Origin: Doris montereyensis
Lineage: Eukaryota; Mollusca; Gastropoda; Nudibranchia; Dorididae
Direction of reading: 5' to 3'
NCBI GenBank assembly: GCA_037039925.1
Contig: JAXRKP010001187.1
Location: forward strand, 1 to 64,000
Length of the DNA stretch: 64,000 nt
The position numbers and the translations under genes are program-made. The notes under the pieces are model-generated. The model was not told where the DNA came from, made no database searches, and saw only the letters and a list, made by a program, of their open reading frames with translations. Below, in pieces: positions 8,346 to 18,484 of this stretch (its first letter is position 1; each line of letters opens with the position of its first letter).

Positions 8346-8861
8346 TCATATAGTCAACTTTTTTATTACCAAGTCCAGAAATATATTTTGTTCCTATTGT
8401 TCCTTGAACAATCTTTTTATCTATCCACTCTCTAATATTATTTGGTTTTAATTCTTTTAAATCTTCTAACATTTTTTTATCACATATTCTATTTTTATCT
8501 TTAAACTTTGGTGTGTCTCTATAACACAAATCATGTTTTAAACTAACTGCATCAACTTGATTATATGGTTCATATCCAGATTTAGGATTATCGTTTTGAT
8601 CTAATTTTTTCGATAATTTCGTAAAGGGGCCCGTGTAAAAGTGAGATGGTAGATGCATTTCAGGCATCTTATCAATTATCTTATCTGCTAAATTACCTCC
8701 ATCTGTATTTTTATCCAGTGTCCCCTAATAAACTTACTTTTCTTAGTATTACAAATAACACAATTACCTTGTATCATATTTCTATTATTCTTCGTTATCT
8801 TCTGAGTGATATTATTTGTATCAGTTGGTTTTTTACATTTCAAACAATATATTTCTTTCAT
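8332..8861 (-). pseudogene. zinc ribbon plus phospholipase A2-like domain, frame-broken
   Basis: The start is ATG 8861 (MKEIYCLKC), directly after TTTTAAAA on the coding strand. The first 55 codons carry a zinc ribbon (CLKC and CVIC pairs). A frame change near 8690-8710 leads into a 111-codon piece with the parvovirus/Maverick-type PLA2-like signature: PSHFYTGPFTKL (calcium-loop-like), then AVSLKHDLCYRD with the catalytic-type HD pair, then ICDKKMLEDL. In parvoviruses such a domain breaches endosomal membranes during entry. In Mavericks the role is presumed similar but unproven. The canonical Gly pattern of the calcium loop is only partly kept (YTGPF). The ORF stop abuts the integrase reading frame. 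Confidence 0.7.
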
Positions 8862-8877
8862 TTTTAAAATCAAATAA

Positions 8878-9331
8878 ATGGATAGATTAATTTCAGTAGA
8901 AAATATAATTTTACCAATTATCCCTTTATCAAATTATGACTTAATAGAAGCTGTCAAGAAATTAAAATCAAAAACTTTAGAGGAGTATTTTTAAGAGATG
9001 AGTTACCAAACAAAAAAGAAAGAATGAATGTGGAATTGTTAACTTAGCTGATAGTAAAGATTCTAATGGAACACATTGGGTGTGTTATTTCATAAATAAC
9101 AATAATGAAATATATTTTGATAGTTATGGATTACCATCACCTAATGAAATAAAAAACTATTTAACAAAAGATATATATTATAGCATTTATCAGATCCAAC
9201 CTAATAATTCAGTTGTTTGTGGTCATCTATGTTTGTATCTATGTTTGTATGTTTTGAAGAAACTAAATGATGGAAATAAGTTTGAAAATATTATACTAAA
9301 TTTATTACCTAAAAATGGAGACAGTAAATAA
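8878..9331 (+). pseudogene. adenain-like cysteine protease (C5/Ulp1-type), one frameshift
   Basis: Maverick PRO: a virion-maturation cysteine protease. ATG 8878 follows ATTTTAAAATCAAATAA, divergent from the zinc-ribbon/PLA2 gene. After a frame change near 8970-8990 the frame stays open to TAA 9331. Catalytic-site motifs are visible: His in NGTHWVCYF near 9070, the acidic residue in YFDSYGLP near 9118, and Cys in VVCGHLCLYLC near 9215-9245, in the His-Asp-Cys order expected. The length of about 150 residues is short but suitable. The end overlaps the next ATG (9315) by 17 bases. Confidence 0.75.
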
Positions 9332-10181
9332 ATTTGGAAATACTAATGATTATGATGTTGATGATGATCAATATGAAGATAATCAAATTATTCATCCTAT
9401 TCATAATAGTCAAATAAACTTAGATGATTTAGAAAATGTAGAAGGTTTTAATAAAGATGGAAAAAGAATTCTATCTATGGATTACAATTATCTTCTGATG
9501 GAATTTATAGAAGAAAAATAGTTGAAATTCCAAAAGATCTAGAATTATTTGATAAAAAAGATATTAAGCCAAAAATTCCATATTATGTTGTATATACACA
9601 CAATAAATGGAAATTATTTAAAAAAACCAGATTGGGATATTAATATTAAAGTTAAAAATAATACTGTTAGTTGTGATGGAAATTCACTTGAAATACATAG
9701 AATATTTAATTCTAGAAAAATAATGGGAAATTTAGTTCCAATACAACCAGCATATAATGGAACTGCAGTGCTTATGAAAAATCATGGAGAATATTATATT
9801 GGTTCAAATAAAAAACGGAATGATATATCTGCTCTAGAATTTAAAACAAAATTTGACAATGATCTAAAATTACTAACTGATCCACCAAACAATAGTGTAT
9901 ATTTTATATCAGGTTATTTACTAGATAATTTAAATCAAGAAAAAACTTTAATTGAAGGAATAGATATTATAATTGAAGACTTAAAACATCCTGTACCTTT
10001 TGGGGTTATAAGAAAAGAAAAAACTGAATTCAAAATAAAATCAAATCCTGATAATTTAAAAATTAAAGTATCTAGTGATATAAATTTTGATAAAGTAAAG
10101 ATTTATAAAGATATTATTATAATTGATAGAATAGCCTTTTCTAAAAAGGATATTTCTGATGACGAAATTTTATACCTATAA
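9315..10181 (+). pseudogene. unknown Maverick-type protein preceding the capsid gene, two frame changes
   Basis: The ATG at 9315 overlaps the protease end. A 68-codon acidic start (DYDVDDDQYEDNQ) is followed by frame changes near 9490-9500 and 9600-9620, then a long open piece to TAA 10179-10181. Landmarks include SLEIHRIFNSRKIMGNLVPI near 9690-9750, YYIGSNKKRNDISALEF near 9794-9845, and the tail IIIDRIAFSKKDISDDEI. The acidic N-terminus and beta-rich body could suit a capsid-associated or scaffold protein, but I do not recognise the family. The tail recurs at 11,697-11,770 just before the second capsid gene, which shows that a duplication included it. Confidence 0.45.
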
Positions 10182-10183
10182 AA

Positions 10184-11513
10184 ATGGATAAAGCAAATTT
10201 AACAGAAGAATTTATTGTTGATGAGACAAAGAATATGAATTTCATGAATATCAACCCGAACAAATAGACTTGAATAGATACAATACAGAGTATAGATTTA
10301 AAGTTAATCATCAAGATTTATATTTAGATATTTCAGAAAGTTATTTAGAATTTAGTGGACAATTAATTCGTAAAAACAATAATGTAGAATCTGCCTTTAA
10401 TCCAAATGATAAAATAACTATGATTAATAATGGATTGATGTATTTGTTTCAGTCAATTACATATAGTTTAAGTGGTAGTTTGATTGAAAATATTCTTAAC
10501 CCTGGGGAAACTACAACTATTATGGGATATCTATCATATTCAGGAGATTTTGAAAAAACAGAAGGATTGAGTCAACTTTGGTATAGAGATGGATCAAAAG
10601 ACTTTAAGACAAGAGATTCGTTTCATGTTTTACAAAAGTATATTGTTGAAAATTCAACACCTAATGGATCATTTAATTTTGCCATTTCATTAAAACATAT
10701 TTTTGGATTCTGTAAAAGTTACAAGAAACTTCTTTATGGATTTATGCATGAATTAGTTTTAAATAGGAAGGCAAATGATCAATATGCTATTATTAGAAAA
10801 GCACAAAAGAAGGAACTGATTCATCTGGAGACTCTTCAGTTGTTGGAGATGATTTAACATATGGTGGTATGATTAAGCTTGATAAATTTTCTTGGTACAT
10901 TTCACATGTTAAACTTAATTTTTAACTGTTGAAACAAAGATCTTAAATGATGTAAAAAATTAAGTAAATTATAAAATTAATTATAAAAGAATTTCATCCG
11001 GAAAACAAACTGTTCCAACAGGACATAATTGGAGTTGGAGATTATCAACTTCTACATTACCAGGTAAACCAAGATTAATCATTATAGCCTTTCAAGAATT
11101 TAAGAATGATAAAATAGATGAATACGATAATTCAAAGTTTAATCATGCTAACTTAAAAAATATATATGTTAATTTAGATTCGAGAAGATATCCAGCAATT
11201 GATTATGATTTAGACTTAGATAAGAATCGCTTTTCTAGAATGTTTAAAGAAGCTATTAGTCTTAATGAAAAATGTTTTGGAAATAACGATAGAACTGTTA
11301 ATATGAGTCCATTCGATTTTAAAAAATATCTATCCAATTTGTGTTGTTGATGTTAGTAATCAAAGTGATGAAATTAAAGGAGGAGTTACTGATATTACAG
11401 TTAAAATGACATTTAATAAAACGCAAGTAAATTTAGAAGCTAATGCTATTATTATAACAGATAGGATTCTTACATTTGGTTCTGATGGAAGCAAATTGAC
11501 TGTTGTTCAATAA
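10184..11513 (+). pseudogene. major capsid protein (double jelly-roll), copy 1, broken
   Basis: ATG 10184 follows the box CCTATAAAA, and TAA 11511-11513 ends the frame. The sequence is of the Polinton hexon-like major capsid type: LYLDISESYLEFSGQLI near 10320, MINNGLMYLFQSITY near 10420, EKTEGLSQLWY near 10555, LKHIFGFCKSY near 10693, WSWRLST near 11033, LDSRRYPAIDYDL near 11175, and the ending DVSNQSDEIKGGVTDITVKM. The expected length of about 440 codons matches the family. Frame changes occur near 10230 and 10810, with more near 10920-10960 and 11330. A paralogous copy follows 1.6 kb downstream. Confidence 0.8.
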
Positions 11514-11700
11514 AATAAATTAGATTATTCATTTTCTTCCATCATCACAAATATATCTCTTATCATCAAATGCTGATGAACTCTTTTTATTTACTTCATT
11601 TTATTTATTTTACTTTCTTTATAAAACAAAAAGATTTTTTTATTAGAATTAAAAAGACTAAGACTGATCATTCAATAAAATTATTTACCATGACGTTTAT
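11514..11700. other. duplicated 3' polB remnant between capsid copies
   Basis: A stretch with no gene of its own. Bases 11542-11572 are identical to 13169-13199, where on the - strand they encode the DDKRYICD end of the polymerase gene. The rest is AT-rich filler. This shows that the tandem duplication unit reached into the 3' end of the convergent polymerase gene. Confidence 0.7.
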
Positions 11701-11779
11701 TATATAGATAGAATTGCTTTTTCAAAATAAAAAATAACCGATGAAGAGATTAAATTTATTTAAAATTAATCCTATAAAA
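11697..11779 (+). pseudogene. remnant of the tail of the unknown pre-capsid protein
   Basis: The short + strand stretch reads as IDRIAFSK followed by an acidic ITDEEI-type end, matching the tail of the protein at 9315-10181. The intact copy ends just before capsid copy 1; this remnant sits just before capsid copy 2. The 3' end is followed by CCTATAAAAATG as in copy 1. Confidence 0.65.
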
Positions 11780-13086
11780 ATGAACAAGTTAAATCTGAGT
11801 GAAGAATTTATTATTGATGAAAGTATAGAATCATATGAATTTCATGAATATACTCCTGATGTGGGTAGTTCTTCCTTAAACAAAAGTAATGAAATAAGAA
11901 TTAAAATTAATAATCAGGATACGTTTTTGGATATATCTGAAAGTTATTTAGAATTTAAAGGACAACTAGTTAGAGATAAAAATGGTGTTGAAAGTGATTA
12001 TAAAGAAGAAGATAAAGTAACATTGATCAATAATGCATTAATGTATTTATTCAGTAATATTAGATATAAAGTAAATGGACAAGAAATTGAAAGTTTAAAT
12101 TATCCTGGAGAAATGACAACTATGATGGGATATTTGAAATATTCAGAAGATTTCGAGAAAACTGAAGGCTTAAATCAATTATGGTATAAAGATAAATCTG
12201 ATCATTTTGGATTCCTTACTAGACATTATTATATTATGGAAAAACCTGAACCAAAAGGAACTTTTAATTTTTGTGTTCCACTTAAACATATTTTTGGATT
12301 CTGTGAAACTTATAATAAAGTAAATGTATGGATTTGAACATGAATTATCATTATACAGAAAACAATCTAGTGAAGATGCAGTGCAAAAGAATTAGAAACC
12401 GTTGACAAAGATGGAAAAAAGAAACTGAAATTGGTATTACAATGACAAAAGGTGGAAAGGTAAAATTAAATAAGTTATCATGGTTTGTTCCACATGTGAA
12501 ACCAAGTCTAGAATATGAAAATAAATTTAAAAATAAAGTTAATTACACTATCGTTTATAAAAAACTACATGGTGAAAATATATCAATTCCACAAGGAAGT
12601 TCTTTTGATTGGCGTCTATCAACAAGTAGTAATCCAGATAAACCAAGGTATATTATTATTGGATTTCAAATAAAGAAAGAACATGATAAAGAATCATTTA
12701 ATAAAGCATTATTTTAGGATGCTAATATACAAAATATTGTTGTTAGTTTAAATTCAAGAAGATATCCCGAGGTAGATTATAATATAAATTTTAAAGGAAA
12801 TGATTTTTGTAGAATGTTTAGAGAAGCTGTTAAATTTAAAAAGAATTGTTTTGGTGTGGATACAACTCCTAATATTTCACCAATTGATTTTAAAGATTTA
12901 TATCCATTATATGTTTTTGATGTTAGTAATCAATCTAATAGTATTAAAGGTGGTGTTTTAGATATTACAGTTAAAATGACATTTAATAAAACGCCAGAAC
13001 CAAACATGGAAGCATATGCTATAATTGTTTCGGATAGAATTATACATTTCCAAAGTGATGGAAGTAAATTCAGAGTTATACAATAA
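11780..13086 (+). pseudogene. major capsid protein (double jelly-roll), copy 2, broken
   Basis: The start is ATG 11780 after CCTATAAAA, the stop TAA 13084-13086. Motifs parallel copy 1 in order: EEFIIDESIESYEFHEY, FLDISESYLEFKGQLV, LINNALMYLF, EKTEGLNQLWYKD, LKHIFGFCETYN, FDWRLSTSSNPDKPRY, LNSRRYPEVDYNI and DVSNQSNSIKGGVLDITVKM. One frame change lies between 12,318 and 12,442, and an in-frame TAG sits at 12715-12717. The two copies are clearly diverged at protein level but share a 34-base identical DNA block near the 3' end (11391-11424 and 12961-12994). The end is 33 bases from the convergent polymerase stop. Confidence 0.8.
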
Positions 13087-13119
13087 ATGAGCATAAAGAA
13101 GATTAAATGTGTGTACTTT

Positions 13120-16100
13120 TTATTTAAAATATAAATCATTCATTCCATATGGAAGTGTTGTTATTCCGTCATCACAAATATATCTCTTATCATCAAATGG
13201 AGATAATCCGATTTTAGTCATCTGTTTTTAAATTTTATGTTTTTTATGTACTATACTAAACATTGTTTTATGAATTACTGTTTTATCTAATAAACAAGTT
13301 TTATATGCATCTGAAGTTAATTCTTTTTTTGTTGCTCTATTAACCCCTTTTGCTAAACATTTAAATTTAATATTAGAATCTTCTAAATATTCATATCCAT
13401 ACATTTTACTTCTTATTCCAATAAACGTAGTCATACTGTTTCCATATAATTCATCTTTAAACTTTCCTATTATCATTAGAATGCAATTGATGATCTTTCG
13501 GATAGTTAAAAGTATCTAAGTAACCTTTTATTATTTTTATATCTTCATATAAATCTTCTGTAACAATATTTAACACCAATGCATCGGTGTCGCTGTAGAG
13601 AATTTCATTATCTGGCCATATTTTTTTAATTATATCATAATAAAATTTATACATTACTAACTTAGAATAATCTAATACACACATTCCTAAATAAATTGGT
13701 TTATTAAAATATAATGATGTATAGTTTAACATTACAGCTTTAAATGAATAATCATTTTCTTCATTAAGAGGCTTATCATCAAAATCTATTATATCTTTAA
13801 AAAAATTTCTGGAAGCTAATCTTTTTAAATCTTTTGAATTGTTAATTAGTTCTATATTACATCTGTCTTTGATACTCTCCATTGTTTTTCCATAAAACGA
13901 ATTATTCATTAATTTCCAAAAATCTTTTTCAAAATCATTTGTTGCTTTAGCTCTCATGGATGTATTAAAATCTATATAAGGTTTTAACCAAGCTTTATGT
14001 TCAAAAGATATTATATTATGAATTTTTGTTACTTTTATTCCAAGAGATATGTAATATTTTAAAATATCATAATGAACGATGTATTCTTTTTATTCTTTAA
14101 ATCTAATATTAATTTGTCAACATTTCCTAACTTATTTTTATGTTGTTTTAAGAAATCTCTAGAATAATTTGATATTTCATCTTCTTTAATCTTAATTGAT
14201 AAAGGCATGGGCGGGAATTTTCTTAATTTAAATTTTGTTAGTAAATCGTATTCCAAATCAACTTTAAAAACCATTCCAACATCATCATTACATTTATCTA
14301 AATAATGTTGAATATCTTTATATTCATAATTATCATTATGTTTAAATTTCTCTTTTTCTTCCTGATCTTGATACCATTCAAAGTTTTTATAAGGAAGTTT
14401 TTCCGACATTCCACAACCATATAAGTTGTTTGCATCTACATACCATAAATAATTTGATTTTTCATCTTGATGTTTTGGATCGGTGTATTTATTTTTAGCT
14501 TTAACATATCTAGGACCTAAAACTCCTGAAAATCCTCCTCTTATTCCCTTTTCAAACATTAATTTCATATCTATATCATATAATAAATCTAATTCATTAT
14601 TAGTATATTTTAATCCTGCATTCCATGACAATCCTGATGCTGAATAACAATATGCTGGGTCTATTTCATAATATTTTAAACAAAGATTTCTAAAGTTTTC
14701 AAAAACATCTGCTAATATTAATACATCTAGCTTTTGATATAATAATATATAATCATTAAATGTTTTACAGTATCTTTTGAATATCTTTTCACCATGTTCA
14801 TACTCAGGATCTGAAATATCTTTTTGATAAAGCACAGAAAAGAAATGTTCTTTACTAGGAGAGATTTTTCTTTTAATTTATCAAATGAATCGAAGTAATC
14901 ATATGGAAAAACTCCTTTGAAACTTCTTTCAATTTTATTAGACTCATAATACTTTAAATCTTCAAATAATTGTTCTGAAAAATGATTTATAAATAATGAA
15001 TTAGCATATTTATAATTAATAGTATAATCTACTTTTCTTATTTCATTTATTTCATTTAGTACAGCATCTCTTTTTCTTTTAAACTTTCTCATCTCTTTCT
15101 TAAAGGGAGTTTTAATTTCATCATTAGTATATTTAAAAAGTTCTTGTTTAATTATATTGCAATCTTCATCGTTTAATGTTTTTGATAAACCATCTATACC
15201 ATTAAGTAAAAATCTGCAACTATCTTTAAATACTAATTTAAAATAGTTATCACCAAATGTTATTGAAATATAATTTTCACTATCTTTAGCCAACACTTTA
15301 ACTTTTTCATATTTTGTTTCTTTTTTTAATAATTCTTCTATTAGAAAATGAAAATCATATCCACTTCCGTTGTGAAAAAATATAGGAAATTGTTTTCCAT
15401 CCCTTGCTTCTTTTGCATTACAAGATCTACATGCAATTCCTCTAAATTCTCCAGATAGATGATTGTATTCAATTACTTTATTTGCATGTGGGTTGGTTCT
15501 ATCCTTTTTTTAGAAACATCAATTGTTAAATATTCATCACATAAATAGCAATTATCAGAACTTTCATATTTTTTTTCTTCTTCATTTGATATTTTAAATT
15601 CCTTCTTTGCTTTATGATATCCCCATTTTATTTTATCCTTATAATATAAACAAGTTTTTATAAAATCTTCCCCACAATCTTCATTAGGTTCATAATTAAT
15701 ATTTTTATTAGGAATAATATTTGGAAACTGAAACTAATTGTAAATTATATGAAACTACTTCTTGTTGCTGTAAATTTATTGTGTTTTCTTTAAAAGATAA
15801 TTTAATATGTTCTCTTTTTATCTTATTACGTAATCTATCACTAATTTTATTCTTATTCTTATTATTTATTTCATTATATTTTCTAATTTCACTATCAGAT
15901 ACTTCTTTTCTTCCATCTTCAATCCATTTATCAAAGATATTATCTATTTTTTTATTAAAATACTTTTCAATTAAGTTTTCTTTTATTTTGATTATTTCTT
16001 TTTTTATTTTTCCATCTGCAATCATATTATTCATAAAAAGATGATAAATTTGTTTAGATTTAGTTTTAGATATATTAGAATCTTTCATAATTTTATTGAT

Positions 16101-17389
16101 TATCATATTTTTTATTTTAGAATTAACATTATGTGATTTACTTTTTATTCTTAATTTATTCAATTCTTTTCTAAGTTCAATATCCATATAATTTAATTGT
16201 ATATTGATTGATTCAAAACCTGCATATCCTACAAATGGAAATGATGATTTATAAATTTACATTTGGATCCTTTTACTGGCATGTTATTTTTCATAGGTTT
16301 ATTTGTAGAACAAAGAACAGTATGATTTTCTAAAGCAGAAAGATTAGTATAGGAAGCAGTAATACAATTTCTACAATGATATCTTTTATGATTATTAGGA
16401 CTAAGATATGCATCTAAATCTTTAATTAGACAATAATGTGTTTTATGTGTTTTAATCAATATATTTTGTCCATCTTTATCTAGTTCTTTTGATTCAAGTG
16501 TGGAAATTTGAGTAACATATAATAAATCTATATTATACTCTCTATCTTTAAATTTACTTAAATACATCGGAAAAATATTACGTAAACTACGCTCTTGATT
16601 TTTCACGCACTTTCTTTTTTTGTGATCACCATCATCTTCAATTGTTTTGATATCATCTTCAACTTCAAACAGATTAATACAAAAACATTTATTTTGTCTT
16701 TCGAATATTTTAATTGATTTTATACTGACAGGGTATTCAATATTTTCCATATTTAACCAATTAAAAAAAGGTTTATAGATTGTAACTCTACAAGGATTCT
16801 TAGATATCTTTAAAATAGCTTTTGCAATTAAGGGATCTTCTACTTCTTTAGCTATTTCATTAATTGACATACCAGGATTTTCATTTTTTAATCTTTTTAT
16901 TAATGTATTGAATACTCCGGCAATTACACTATAAGCAAAATATAAGTTATCTTCATTTTGGATATTAAGAAGACTATTAAACTTTACACCAAGATCAAAA
17001 TAAGAAGATCCATTTAAACTTCTTACTCTAACAACTTTAACTTCTGTATTTTCTATTTCATTAAATATTAATCCGGATTCTTTGCCTTGATGTTCTTCTT
17101 CCCAAGCTTTATATTTTCTTTTAATAGAATCATATAATTCATTAAATTCATCTTGTGAATGAAGTTTTATAAATCCACTATTATGATATCTAACTATTTC
17201 TTCATCAAGGGCAGTTGGTTTAAAATATATTGTTTTTATTAATAGATTGAATTTAACATTAGGAAATGATAACACAAGGCTTTTAACTGTTGGTTTAATT
17301 TTCTTGAAATAATTATCTATATTAATACCACTTTCTCTGATGACTTCTTTGATGTAGGTCTTATTAACTTTGGGTTTTATAGGGGCCAT
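13120..17389 (-). pseudogene. protein-primed family B DNA polymerase (Polinton POLB), multiply broken
   Basis: It would replicate the element from terminal protein. ATG 17389 follows CCTATAAAA on its strand; the stop is complement 13120-13122, giving about 1,420 codons. In order: a 386-codon N-terminal region ending in a zinc-finger-like YHCRNC ... LENHTVLC; an exonuclease I-like YAGFES near 16,215, where the usual Asp reads Gly; a lysine-rich insert (about 15,780-16,190); a CYLCDEY zinc knuckle near 15,550; an exonuclease III-like YQKLDVLILADVFE near 14,715; motif A YVDANNLYG near 14,430; motif B WKLMNNSFYGKTME near 13,900; motif C LYSDTDAL near 13,590; RSKMYGYEY near 13,405. At least seven frame changes separate the pieces, many in A/T runs. 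Confidence 0.88.
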
Positions 17390-17424
17390 TTTTATAGGAA
17401 CAATTTTGATTAAGTAAATATTGT

Positions 17425-17658
17425 TTATATTATTTTTTTTCCTAAGTAATATTCTTGTTGGTATTTGGGATTTCTAAAAATAAATTCTTGATAACATTGT
17501 TTATATTTTTCTTTATTATTTTGATAATGAATACACTTTGCTGGTTTTCTACATTCCTTACATGCAGAAGATACGCCTGATGATTTACTCACATCTTTAT
17601 GATAATTATTAATCATTTTAAATTGACCACATTTGGTGCAAGTGTTTTCTTGATCCAT
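17425..17658 (-). CDS. zinc-ribbon protein, 77 aa
   Basis: The start is chosen at MDQENTCTKCG (ATG 17658); the frame is open further upstream, but that part lies in AT-rich edge DNA containing a poly-T run. The motif CTKCGQFKMINNYHKD ... SACKECRKPAKC is a treble-clef-like zinc module of the type CxxC-x-K-x-Y...CKxC often seen in viral and phage small proteins, followed by a lysine/tyrosine-rich tail (NNKEKYKQCYQEF). It lies just upstream of the polymerase in the same direction. DNA or RNA binding is likely; the exact role is unknown. Confidence 0.55.
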   Translation of the reverse strand: MDQENTCTKCGQFKMINNYHKDVSKSSGVSSACKECRKPAKCIHYQNNKEKYKQCYQEFIFRNPKYQQEYYLGKKII

Positions 17659-17704
17659 TTCTTTAAGATAGATAAATAGAAATGCATTTTTTATTTTATG
17701 AAAT

Positions 17705-17737
17705 GGGGGATATTTATACCCCCTAAAATCAACATTT
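17705..17737. repeat. 33-bp direct repeat at viral right edge, copy 1
   Basis: GGGGGATATTTATACCCCC followed by TAAAATCAACATTT is identical to 18402-18434. It contains imperfect inverted symmetry and a TATTTATA box. After it come a poly-T run and a GGAGCACCCCATAT segment, which has a counterpart after copy 2. It probably marks the terminal region of the Maverick element. Confidence 0.8.
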
Positions 17738-18401
17738 TTTTTTTTTTTTTCGTAGCGGCGGAGCACCCCATATTGCTAAAGATAATCTTCAAGGGAAATA
17801 ATCCGAAAAAAATTACATCAAATAATTTCATGAGTTGTCTCCTCTAAATGCCACACCACAGGATATGGTTGAGTGATTTTCCCGTCTAGACTGAATGCGT
17901 TCAAGCGATAAGTGTGCACATTCTAGATATTTCATCAAGACCTCAAAGCGCTTTACAATGTCTTTGCATAGAGGACGTAAACATATTCATAGAGGAGGGA
18001 ATCACTTGCATAGAGACACATAACACTTGCATGGAGACATATAACGCCTGCATAGAGACACATAAACATCATATAAACACTTGCATGGAGAAGTTAAACG
18101 CTTGCATAGAGACATATAAACACACGCATGGATACCAAATGTCTGAGTTGAGGTGGAACATTCTCAAAGACTCTCATATCGAAACCGAAACTGTGAGCAT
18201 ATCGAAACCGAAACTTGAGCTGATTTTGCTTGAGTTTCTTACTCCTAGAACGATCTGACTAAGAAAATCACTCAAGTGTGAATGAATACCCCCTTTGTTT
18301 GGTTACACTGTAAGCCGCTAAGCAAATCACGATTTTTTTTTCGTGGTGGCAGGGGGGATGGCTCAAGGTGATTTTTATTTATTTTATTTATTTATGGATT
18401 T
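17738..18401. other. insert between edge repeats, includes minisatellite
   Basis: About 660 bases with ordinary host-like composition, lacking viral genes. Bases about 17,980-18,140 are a degenerate minisatellite built on CTTGCATAGAGACACATAA-like units of roughly 20-35 bases. The unit keeps a frame open across 17,914-18,258, but the repeated cysteine/histidine peptide looks like a by-product of the repeat. A CAAAGCGCTTTACAA motif near 17,942 resembles a SINE tail. Confidence 0.5.
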
Positions 18402-18476
18402 GGGGGATATTTATACCCCCTAAAATCAACATTTAAAAAAAATAATTATTTATGGATATGGGGGAGCGCCCCATAT
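18402..18476. repeat. direct repeat copy 2 with 8-bp palindromic arms
   Basis: Bases 18402-18434 repeat 17705-17737 exactly. Bases 18456-18476 read ATATGGGG, GAGCG, CCCCATAT, a perfect 8-base stem. The following base starts a transition to the LINE at about 18,485. Copy 1 has a degraded version of this stem. Confidence 0.75.
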
Positions 18477-18484
18477 CGCTATAT

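Noticed and set aside
8646..8867. Plus-strand 73-codon ORF
   Set aside because: Antisense to the zinc ribbon/PLA2-like gene, whose motifs are clear.
15721..16044. 107-codon + strand ORF opposite the polymerase
   Set aside because: It is a shadow of the lysine-rich insert on the - strand and is hydrophobic only through complementarity to AT-rich codons.
17980..18140. Possible CRISPR-like array
   Set aside because: Units are contiguous and degenerate with no distinct spacers, and the DNA is eukaryotic.
17914..18258. Cys/His-repeat ORF resembling a metal-binding protein
   Set aside because: The peptide repeats follow directly from a degenerate DNA minisatellite; flanks show no gene structure.
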